Shown: piece after piece, positions 56,046-62,877 of the stretch
Layout: each line of letters begins with the position of its first letter
Position numbering within the stretch: position 1 is the stretch's first letter
Program-made: the position numbers and the translations under genes
Notes under the pieces: model-generated
Database searches by the model: none
Told to the model about the DNA's origin: nothing
What the model saw: only the letters and a program-made list of their open reading frames with translations
DNA from: Paracoccus haematequi
Lineage (GTDB): Bacteria; Pseudomonadota; Alphaproteobacteria; Rhodobacterales; Rhodobacteraceae
Length of the DNA: 64,000 nucleotides
NCBI GenBank assembly: GCA_945881965.1
Contig: CAMCVS010000014.1
Span: 1 to 64,000 of the forward strand
Reading direction: 5' to 3'

Positions 56046-57233
56046 ATGCTGATGCTGTCGCAATCCCCGTCTGATCCGGCTTTCATCGCCGACCCTTACG
56101 CGTTCTATGACCGCGCTCGGGCTGGTGCGCCGCTGTTCTGGTGGCGGGACTATGACCTGCCCTGCGCGGTCAGTGCAGGCGCGGTGCAGGCGATCCTGCG
56201 CGACCGCCGCTTTGGCCGCGCCTGGCCCGGCGGGATGGCCCCGGCGACGCCCGCGCATCTGGCCGCGTTCTATGATGTCGAGGCCCATTCGCTGCTGGAA
56301 CTGGAGCCGCCGCACCACACCCGGCTACGCGGGCTGGTGCTGCATGCGTTTACGGCACGGCGGATCGCGGCGCTGGCCCCTGATATCGCGGCGCTGGCGC
56401 GGTCCCTGGCCGATGCGATGCCGGACGCGCCGCACGATTTGCTGGACAGTTTTGCCCGCCCCCTGCCCGTCACGATCATCGCGCGGCTGTTGGGGGTGCC
56501 CGAGGCGATGGCGCCGGACCTGCTGCGCTGGTCCAACGCGATGGTGCGGATGTATCTGGCGCAGCGCAGCGCCGCAGACGAGGCCCACGCGGTGGCCGCG
56601 ACGCGCGAATTCGTGGATTTCCTGACGGGCTATATCGCCACGCGGCGCGCGCGTCCCGCCGATGACCTGATCACGCATCTGATCCTCGCCGAGGAAAACG
56701 GCGCGCGGTTAACCACGGATGAGATGATCTCGACCTGCATCCTGCTGTTGAACGCGGGCCACGAGGCCACGGTGCATACCATCGGCAACGGGGTGCGGCA
56801 GTTGCTGACGCATGGCGTAGTGCCTGATCGCGCCAAGGCCGCCGCCGTGGTCGAAGAGATCCTGCGCCACGACCCGCCGCTGCATGTGTTCACCCGCATC
56901 GCGCAAGAGGATGTGACGCTTTTCGGTCACGCCTTTGCGCGCGGTGATCGGGTGCAGGTGCTGTTGGGGGCGGCGAACCGCGATCCCGAGATCTGGCCTG
57001 ACCCGCACCGCTTTGATCCTGCCCGCTTTGCAGGCGACCGGACGCCGCAGCACGCGGCCTTTGGCGCGGGGCTGCATTTCTGTCTGGGCGCGCCGCTGGC
57101 GCGGCTGGAATTGCAGATTGCGCTGCCGATCCTGTTCGCCCGTCACCCGCGCCTTACGCTGGCGGGTGACGCGCCGTTCCGCGATGCCTTTCATTTCCAC
57201 GGGCTGGAACGTCTTCCGGTGCGTGTGGATTGA
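56046..57233 (+). CDS. Cytochrome P450
   Basis: The 395-residue protein has a soluble bacterial P450 size. The I-helix carries AGHEAT (237-242), ExxR is EILR (271-274) and the heme-binding segment is FGAGLHFCLGAP with C346. It hydroxylates an unknown substrate. The ATG at 56046 is chosen because upstream sequence is antisense to dctB. The nearby ferredoxin-NADP reductase at 58080 could supply electrons, although no ferredoxin gene is adjacent. Confidence 0.9.
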   Translation: MLMLSQSPSDPAFIADPYAFYDRARAGAPLFWWRDYDLPCAVSAGAVQAILRDRRFGRAWPGGMAPATPAHLAAFYDVEAHSLLELEPPHHTRLRGLVLHAFTARRIAALAPDIAALARSLADAMPDAPHDLLDSFARPLPVTIIARLLGVPEAMAPDLLRWSNAMVRMYLAQRSAADEAHAVAATREFVDFLTGYIATRRARPADDLITHLILAEENGARLTTDEMISTCILLLNAGHEATVHTIGNGVRQLLTHGVVPDRAKAAAVVEEILRHDPPLHVFTRIAQEDVTLFGHAFARGDRVQVLLGAANRDPEIWPDPHRFDPARFAGDRTPQHAAFGAGLHFCLGAPLARLELQIALPILFARHPRLTLAGDAPFRDAFHFHGLERLPVRVD

Positions 57234-57237
57234 GGGC

Positions 57238-57297
57238 GGAGGGGGGCGCTGCCCCCCACCCTGCGGGCCCCCCCGGGATATTTAGGAACCAGAGAAG
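57238..57297 (+). repeat. Dispersed intergenic repeat, copy B
   Basis: GGAGGGGGGCGCTGCCCCCC, then GGGCCCCCCCGGGATATTTAGGAACCAGAGAAG. It lies just after the P450 stop and is nearly the same as copy A at 16307. Confidence 0.85.
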
Positions 57298-57315
57298 CAG
57301 GGGTGTTGGACCCGC

Positions 57316-57777
57316 CTACAACGGCAGCGCGGTGGTGGCCTTGATCTGTTCCATGCTGAGCAGGGCGGTGACGTTGTAAATCTTCACCTCGGAAATCAGC
57401 GACTGGTAGAAGATGTCATAGGCGCGCGCGTTGCGGACGCGCACCTTGAGGATATAGTCGATTTCACCGGCCAGGCGGTGCGCCTCTTGCACCTCGGGGC
57501 GGATCAGCAGCGCGGACAAAAAGCGGTCCTGCCATGTTTTTTCGTGTTCCGACGTGCGGATCAGCACGAAAAAGCAGGCCTCGAACCCCAAGGCCTCGGC
57601 ATCCGCCGTGACGCGGGCGGGGCCGATGATGCCGGCCTCGCGCATCTTGCGGATACGGTTCCAGACCGGGGTTTTCGACGATCCCACGCGGCGGGCGATA
57701 TCGTCCAGCGAGCGGTCGGCGTCGTTTTGCAACTCGATCAGGATCTTGCGGTCGATCTCGTCGATCTGGAAGGTCAT
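57316..57777 (-). CDS. Lrp/AsnC-family transcriptional regulator
   Basis: The 153-residue protein has the Lrp layout: an N-terminal HTH (DRKILIELQNDADRSLDDIARRVGSSKTPVWNRIRKM) and a RAM domain ending IKATTALPL. It is divergent from fpr with 302 bp between starts. Two near-identical 20-bp sequences lie in that gap and may be its operators. The ligand is likely an amino acid; nothing in the sequence says which. Confidence 0.9.
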   Translation of the reverse strand: MTFQIDEIDRKILIELQNDADRSLDDIARRVGSSKTPVWNRIRKMREAGIIGPARVTADAEALGFEACFFVLIRTSEHEKTWQDRFLSALLIRPEVQEAHRLAGEIDYILKVRVRNARAYDIFYQSLISEVKIYNVTALLSMEQIKATTALPL

Positions 57778-57800
57778 CCTGCACCTCTTGGCGGTCGCTT

Positions 57801-57892
57801 TGCGGGAAAATGTCCCGATTAACCTCTATCAAGGCCGGATTGCCTGCGGATGACAAGCGGATCATTGCGGAATGCGGGGAAATGTTCCGATT
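57801..57892. promoter_or_regulatory. Two near-identical 20-bp repeats, candidate Lrp operators
   Basis: TGCGGGAAAATGTCCCGATT at 57801-57820 and TGCGGGGAAATGTTCCGATT at 57873-57892 match in 18 of 20 bases and are offset by 72 bp. The second contains the palindrome GGAA-ATG-TTCC. Both lie ahead of the Lrp gene, divergent from fpr. Confidence 0.55.
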
Positions 57893-58079
57893 TCTGTCTT
57901 GGGGCCGGATAGATTAGCCTGCCACCATGCGCGGACCCGAGATGCTGTCCCCGATTGCGGCTGTGCGGTGGTTCAGGCTGGAAACCGGCGCGAAGCTGAC
58001 TGTAATCTGACATGGATCAAAGATACCCCGTGCATGTCGGATTATTCGCAAGACAGACATCGAACAAAGGCAACACGCT

Positions 58080-58895
58080 GTGACCACTTCTTCAGACGCC
58101 ATACCGCGCCCCTCTGTGATGCCCGATGCCCAGACGGTGACGCGGGTCACGCATTGGACCGACAGCCTGTTTTCGTTCCGGGTGACGCGGCCGGCATCGC
58201 TGCGGTTCCGGTCGGGTGAGTTTGTCATGATCGGCCTGCCCGACGAAGCCGGCAAGCCGATCCTGCGCGCCTATTCCATCGCCTCGCCGTCCTGGGATGA
58301 CGAGCTGGAATTCTATTCGATCAAGGTGCCGGATGGCCCGCTGACGTCGCGGTTGCAGCACATCCAACCCGGCGATCCGATCATCCTGCGCCCCAAGCCG
58401 GTCGGAACATTGGTGCTGGATGCGTTGTTGCCGGGGCAGCATCTGTGGTTTCTGGCGACGGGCACCGGGCTTGCGCCCTTTGCCTCGCTGATGCGCGACC
58501 CGGAAACCTATGAGAAATTCGATCAGGTGATCATGATGCACACCTGCCGCACGGGGGCCGAACTGGAATACGGGCGGCAGTTGGTGGCGGGGTTGGCGGA
58601 TGATCCGCTGATCGGCGAGATGGTGGCGGGCAAGTTGCTGTATTACCCGACCACGACGCGCGATGTCAGCCCGCAGATGGGGCGGATCACCGACAATCTG
58701 GCCTCGGGCAAGGTGTTTACGGACTTGGGGCTGCCGCCCATGCACCCGGATCGTGACCGCGCGATGGTCTGCGGCAGTCTGGCCTTCAACGTCGATGTCA
58801 AGAAAGTGCTGGAAAGTTTTGGCCTCAACGAAGGCGCCAATTCCGCGCCGCGCGAATTCGTCGTGGAAAAGGCCTTTGTCGGCGACGGGGTCTGA
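58080..58895 (+). CDS. fpr: Ferredoxin-NADP reductase
   Basis: The 271-residue protein has FRSGEFVMIGL and RAYSIASPSWDDELEFYSIKV (FAD-binding RxYS motif) and FLATGTGLAPFASLM (NADPH-binding). It matches the bacterial Fpr family, which transfers electrons between NADPH and ferredoxin or flavodoxin. The start is a GTG preceded by AAAGG. A strong terminator follows. Lrp-type control from the divergent gene is plausible. Confidence 0.93.
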   Translation: MTTSSDAIPRPSVMPDAQTVTRVTHWTDSLFSFRVTRPASLRFRSGEFVMIGLPDEAGKPILRAYSIASPSWDDELEFYSIKVPDGPLTSRLQHIQPGDPIILRPKPVGTLVLDALLPGQHLWFLATGTGLAPFASLMRDPETYEKFDQVIMMHTCRTGAELEYGRQLVAGLADDPLIGEMVAGKLLYYPTTTRDVSPQMGRITDNLASGKVFTDLGLPPMHPDRDRAMVCGSLAFNVDVKKVLESFGLNEGANSAPREFVVEKAFVGDGV

Positions 58896-58907
58896 GGGCA
58901 TTGCTGA

Positions 58908-58941
58908 CAATGGCCGCGCACTCCGCGCGGCCATTGTTTTT
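58908..58941 (+). terminator. Rho-independent terminator after fpr
   Basis: CAATGGCCGCGC-ACTCC-GCGCGGCCATTG is a 12-base perfect stem followed by TTTTT. Confidence 0.93.
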
Positions 58942-58946
58942 GCCGG

Positions 58947-59612
58947 TCAGCCGCCGATTTTCATCGCCGCTTTCACAAGTTCCAGCGCCGCGCGCAATTG
59001 CGCGGGATCGTCCTTGGCGGCGGTCACGGCTGCCGTCAGCGCGGTCTTTTCCAGCGCACCCAGCGTGGAAGCCTCGACCAGCGCGGTCACCTTGGCCAGA
59101 TCGAAATTCTCGACCGTGAGCAGTTGCGCGGGCGTCAGCGGGGTGGTCGCGGTGGCGACGGCTTCGGCGGCGTTGTTGATCGTGGTGGTGGCGGCGTCCT
59201 TGGCGGCTGCTGCCGCGTCCTGAATGGCCGTGCCGGCCGCAGTTGCGGCATCCTGCGTGGCGGTCACGGCGGCGGCGGCATTGTCACGCGCCGTCTGCAT
59301 GGCCGCAGCCGAGGCATCAGCGGCCGATTTCGCCGCCGCTTCGGCCGCGTCTGACGCGGTCTTGGCCGCAGCGGCAGCCGAATCTGCGGCGGTTTTTGCA
59401 GCCTCTGTAACCGCGGCCGCCGCTTTGGCCGCCGCGTCTGATGCCGATTTTGCCGCCGTTTCAGCCGCTGTGTCTGCGGCGGTCGGCGTGGTAATGGCTG
59501 GCACCGTCGGCGCGGGCGCAGCTTGCTGCGGCGCGGCTTGCTGGCCCACAAAATAGAAATACCCGCCGACAGCCACGAGGGCCGCAATCGCCACCCAGAT
59601 CAGATTTCGCAT
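58947..59612 (-). CDS. Ala-rich membrane-anchored protein of unknown function
   Basis: The 221-residue protein begins with a span (MRNLIWVAIAALVAVGGYFYFV), followed by a PQQAAPAPTVP linker and about 110 residues of Ala-rich helix with repeated AAKSASDAAAKAAAAV, EAAKTAADSAAAAAKTASDA-type units. A small C-terminal globular part (LTVENFDLAKVTALVEASTL) follows. The pattern suggests a long helix or coiled coil projecting from the membrane. I do not recognise the family. The second ATG at 59612 has a proper AAGGAG spacing. Confidence 0.72.
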   Translation of the reverse strand: MRNLIWVAIAALVAVGGYFYFVGQQAAPQQAAPAPTVPAITTPTAADTAAETAAKSASDAAAKAAAAVTEAAKTAADSAAAAAKTASDAAEAAAKSAADASAAAMQTARDNAAAAVTATQDAATAAGTAIQDAAAAAKDAATTTINNAAEAVATATTPLTPAQLLTVENFDLAKVTALVEASTLGALEKTALTAAVTAAKDDPAQLRAALELVKAAMKIGG

Positions 59613-59618
59613 CGTCAT

Positions 59619-59890
59619 TCTCCTTGGTCAGTTGTGCGGTGCGCGGGCCGGATGGCGCGTCGCGCCGCAGGACTGGTAGATGCGCATGCCCCCGCGCCGC
59701 CACAAGGGGGAGAAACCGCGCGCGGTCCCCCCTACGACATGGCCTTATGGCCCGCTTGTCGGCCCTGCCCTGCCGATTTGCCGCTTGCGATCCGGGCTCT
59801 GTGCGCCTATTTTACATGACCGATATCGACCAAATTTTCGGTCACGACTTACTGTCATGATTTTCTGTCACAACTCAAGGAACGAACACC
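59619..59890. other. infC leader and promoter region
   Basis: About 270 bp separate the Ala-rich gene from infC. The promoter candidate is annotated separately. Beyond it are TGTCA-type repeats at 59850-59872. No ORF with protein character is seen. Confidence 0.5.
59785..59813 (+). promoter_or_regulatory. Candidate housekeeping promoter for infC
   Basis: TTGCGA, 17 bases, then TATTTT gives a fair -35/-10 pair about 78 bp upstream of the infC start. The spacing is ideal and the match good, but AT content here is raised generally. Confidence 0.55.
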
Positions 59891-60439
59891 ATAGGACGCA
59901 GACCCCACAACGCGCCCCCTGCGCGCGACACCGGCCCCCGCATCAACGAGCGCATCCGTTGCCCGCAAATCCGTCTGATCGGGGCCAATGGCGAAAATGT
60001 CGGCCTCGTGACCCCGGAACGTGCGCTGGTCATGGCCGAAGAAGCCGGGCTCGATCTGGTCGAAATCTCGCCCAATGCCGAGCCGCCGGTCTGCAAGATC
60101 ATGGATTTCGGCAAGTTCAAGTTCGAACAGCAAAAACGCGAGGCCGAGGCGCGCAAGAAGCAGAAAGTGATCGAGATCAAGGAGGTCAAGCTGCGCCCCG
60201 GCACGGATGACCACGATCTGGAACGCAAGATCAAGGACGCGATCAAGTTTCTGGAAGGCGGCGACAAGGTCAAGGTCACACTGCGGTTCCGGGGACGCGA
60301 GATGGCGCATATGGACCTTGGCCGTCAGGCGCTGGACCGGGTGGCCGATGAGGTCAAGACCTTTGGCAAGATCGAAGCCATGCCCAAGCTGGAAGGCCGC
60401 CAGATGGTGATGATGATCGGGCCTTTGCCGCAGAAGTAA
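59891..60439 (+). CDS. infC: Translation initiation factor IF-3, AUA start codon
   Basis: The conserved IF-3 sequence can be read back from [21 protein letters not shown] through [19 protein letters not shown] to an ATA codon at 59891 ([12 protein letters not shown] follows). An in-frame TGA is at 59858 and there is no ATG, GTG or TTG between. AAGGA lies nine bases upstream. Thus the start is almost certainly AUA, giving 182 residues. IF-3 discriminates against such codons, so the gene should repress itself, as known for AUU in E. coli. It is separate from rpmI-rplT. Confidence 0.9.
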   Translation: MGRRPHNAPPARDTGPRINERIRCPQIRLIGANGENVGLVTPERALVMAEEAGLDLVEISPNAEPPVCKIMDFGKFKFEQQKREAEARKKQKVIEIKEVKLRPGTDDHDLERKIKDAIKFLEGGDKVKVTLRFRGREMAHMDLGRQALDRVADEVKTFGKIEAMPKLEGRQMVMMIGPLPQK

Positions 60440-60469
60440 CTGCGACACCCGGGACGGTCGCTGCGGTTG

Positions 60470-60536
60470 CAGGGGGGCGCTGCCCCCCTCGGCCCATGCG
60501 GGCCTCACCCCCCGGGATAGTTGGGAACCAGAGAAG
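60470..60536 (+). repeat. Dispersed intergenic repeat, copy C
   Basis: CAGGGGGGCGCTGCCCCCCT, a GC-rich spacer, then CCCCCCGGGATAGTTGGGAA and CCAGAGAAG. It sits between infC and the convergent molybdopterin-binding gene, close to copies A and B in sequence. Confidence 0.85.
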
Positions 60537-60542
60537 CCGGGA

Positions 60543-61556
60543 TCAGCCTTTTTCCGGCGATTTGGGCGGACCTTTCCGGGGCATCGGGCGCGAGGGGATT
60601 TCCTTCAGCAAGCCCCCCAGCCCCATCGCAGCGATATCCGCATCGGCGACGGCCAGACCGCAGGCAACGCGCGCCAGCACCCAATCAGCGCCATTCAGCG
60701 CGGGCGAGCGCGCGCACCCCGGCAGGCCGATCACCGTGCGCCCGCCCTGATCCCCCAGAAACAGCAGGTTGCCCGGATCGACCGGCATGCCAAAGCGGGT
60801 GACATGGCCGTCCGCCGCGCGCACGGCGCTGGGGGCGACATCGTCGGGGTCCGAGGTGGCTGATCCGGTCAGGATCAGCACCAGATCGCCCGCTGCCGCG
60901 CGGATCGCGGCGGCCAATGGCGCGATGGCATGGGGCACGGGGGTTATGGCCTCCAGCGTGATCCCCAACGCGGCGAGCCGCGCCGCAATCGCCGCCGCGC
61001 CCGCCAAACCGGCACCACCGGGGATTTCCGTCACGATCAACGTGGCGCGCGACAGCGTGACGGGCGCGATGCGCAGCGATGCATGGGCAGCGGCCTCGGC
61101 TTGGGCCACGGCAGCGGCGGGCACGGCATAGGCGATGATCTTGACCGTGGCGACCATCTGCCCCGCACTGACCTGCTGCAATGGCGGCAGCGTCGCCAGC
61201 GTGATCATCGGATCGACGCGGTTCAGGGCATGGACCGCCGCGCCGTCGATCACGCAGACGCCTGCATGCGCGGCAATCAGGTTTACGCGACCGGTGAACG
61301 CCGGCGTCAGCCGCAGACCAGCGGCAGCCGGATCGGGCACCAGCGCATCCGCCAGACGGGCAGCGGCGATGTTTTCGTGGATGTCATTCGCGTCCAGCAC
61401 CGCCACCGTCACCGGATCATGCCCGGCGGCGGCAAGCTGTGCCAGATGTGCGGGCGTGAGCGTCACCCCCTTGCGCAGCCGCCCGTCCGGCAGATCGACG
61501 GAATGGGCCAGGATCGCGCCTGCGGCCTCGGCCAGGGGGCGTGGCCCGAATTGCAT
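60543..61556 (-). CDS. Molybdopterin-binding protein (MoeA/MogA-fold)
   Basis: The 337-residue protein has an N-terminal part like MoeA domain relatives and a C-terminal MoCF-type block with VLILTGSATSDPDDVAPSAVRAADGH, GMPVDPGNLLFLG and VIGLPGCARSPALNGADWVL. It likely binds molybdopterin or its adenylate. It is three bases downstream of xdhC, so it probably helps maturation of a molybdenum hydroxylase. The hydroxylase structural genes are not in the window. Substrate specificity is unknown. Confidence 0.82.
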   Translation of the reverse strand: MQFGPRPLAEAAGAILAHSVDLPDGRLRKGVTLTPAHLAQLAAAGHDPVTVAVLDANDIHENIAAARLADALVPDPAAAGLRLTPAFTGRVNLIAAHAGVCVIDGAAVHALNRVDPMITLATLPPLQQVSAGQMVATVKIIAYAVPAAAVAQAEAAAHASLRIAPVTLSRATLIVTEIPGGAGLAGAAAIAARLAALGITLEAITPVPHAIAPLAAAIRAAAGDLVLILTGSATSDPDDVAPSAVRAADGHVTRFGMPVDPGNLLFLGDQGGRTVIGLPGCARSPALNGADWVLARVACGLAVADADIAAMGLGGLLKEIPSRPMPRKGPPKSPEKG

Positions 61557-61559
61557 CGC

Positions 61560-62525
61560 TCAGACGGCCCCGCGCCGCAGCACCTGCGTCATCTCGGCCA
61601 TGATCGACACCGCGATTTCCGCAGGGTTGGTCGCGCCGATATCCAGCCCCACCGGGCCATGGATGCGCGCGATCTGCGCGGGCGCAAAGCCCTGCGCCGT
61701 CATGCGGTCCACCCGCGCGGCATGGGTGCGCTTCGACCCCAAGGCTCCGACATAGAACACATCTGCCCGCAACGCAGCCATGATGGCGGGATCGTCGATC
61801 TTGGGGTCATGGGTCAGCAACACAACGGCGCTGCGCGCGTCAAGGCGCAGGGTCGCGGCGTCGTCGGGCCACTCTTCGAGCAGCGCCGCACCCGGGAACC
61901 GGTCTGCGGTCAGGAAGGTGGCGCGCGGGTCGATCACCGTGGCATCATAGCCGCAGGCGCGCGCCATCGGCACCAGCGCCTGCGCGATATGCACCGCGCC
62001 CACCACCACCAGCCGCAACGGCGGGTTATGCACCGCGACAAAACTGCGCCCATCCGGTTCCACCCCGGTGCGATCCATCCGCAGGCGTTCAGGATGCGCG
62101 TCCGACAGATGCGGGCCGCCGGTTTCCAGATCGGTCACATAGGCCACCGCGCGCCGCGCCGCGCGTGCCGCCACCAGTTGAGCCAGCACGGAGTCCGGCA
62201 GCGCGCTGCCCACCGGTTCCACCAGCACCCGGATGGTGCCGCCGCAGGCCAGCCCGACGGCAAAGGCATCGCCATCCGACACGCCGAACGTCAACAGCCG
62301 GGGCTTGCCGTCGGCCAAAGCGTCCAACGCCTCAAGGATCACCGCGCCCTCGACGCAGCCGCCCGAGACGGACCCCGCAATCTCGCCCGCGCCCGACACC
62401 ACCAACTGACTGCCCGCGCGGCGCGGCGCGGACCCCCAAGTATCCACCACGGTGCACAGCACCGCTCCCCGACCGGCGCGATGCCAGTCCAGCGCGGTTT
62501 CGGGAAACGAGTCGGGATCAGGCAT
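61560..62525 (-). CDS. xdhC: XdhC/CoxI-family molybdenum cofactor maturation protein
   Basis: The 321-residue protein has an N-terminal XdhC domain (GAVLCTVVDTWGSAPRRAGSQLVV, GSVSGGCVEGAVI) and a Rossmann C-terminal domain (LVVVGAVHIAQALVPMARACGYDATVIDPR, YVGALGSKRTHAARVDRM). XdhC proteins sulfurate and insert molybdenum cofactor into xanthine dehydrogenase-type enzymes. It is followed by the molybdopterin-binding gene. The target enzyme is not in this window. Confidence 0.9.
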   Translation of the reverse strand: MPDPDSFPETALDWHRAGRGAVLCTVVDTWGSAPRRAGSQLVVSGAGEIAGSVSGGCVEGAVILEALDALADGKPRLLTFGVSDGDAFAVGLACGGTIRVLVEPVGSALPDSVLAQLVAARAARRAVAYVTDLETGGPHLSDAHPERLRMDRTGVEPDGRSFVAVHNPPLRLVVVGAVHIAQALVPMARACGYDATVIDPRATFLTADRFPGAALLEEWPDDAATLRLDARSAVVLLTHDPKIDDPAIMAALRADVFYVGALGSKRTHAARVDRMTAQGFAPAQIARIHGPVGLDIGATNPAEIAVSIMAEMTQVLRRGAV

Positions 62526-62877
62526 GGTTCACCTCCGGTGTGGGACAATAGCATGCAGGACGCGGCTGTCGCGGGTTTTCGCGCGGGGGGGGATCATACA
62601 CACGCGCCACGCCCTGATCCGGGACCGGGTGGCATCGCCGAAAATCCGCCGGAACACATGTTCTGATGAACATGATTGACAGCGAGAAAAAAGCAGCCGG
62701 GCAGTTTCGGTGGCAATTCCTCCGAGATCAATTTTCGCAACGCCCAACCTGCTGAAACAAATTCGTTACAATATCTTTAACTCCTCGCTAACGTTTTGTC
62801 ATTCGGAGCGACTAGGATACAGGTAAAGCAACATGGGCTGGGCAACGCTTCAGCCATCATCAGTAGGGAATTTTTTC
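62526..62877. other. Divergent intergenic region between xdhC and the RTX gene
   Basis: About 350 bp, visibly AT-richer than the genes. It contains a perfect palindrome at 62657-62674 and a TACAAT -10-like hexamer at 62767, without a convincing -35. No ORF with protein character is seen. Confidence 0.5.
62657..62674. promoter_or_regulatory. Palindrome CATGTTC-TGAT-GAACATG, candidate operator
   Basis: Seven-base perfect arms flank a four-base centre, giving an 18-bp palindrome 132 bp upstream of xdhC and 204 bp upstream of the RTX gene. Its regulator is unknown. Confidence 0.4.

Noticed and set aside
53860-56052. Plus-strand frame of 730 codons over dctD/dctB
   Set aside because: Antisense to a receiver and a histidine kinase with intact motifs. 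Composition is Arg/Pro-rich.
60008-60439. infC starting at GTG 60008
   Set aside because: It would delete the conserved [11 protein letters not shown] part of IF-3, which is encoded in frame back to ATA 59891.
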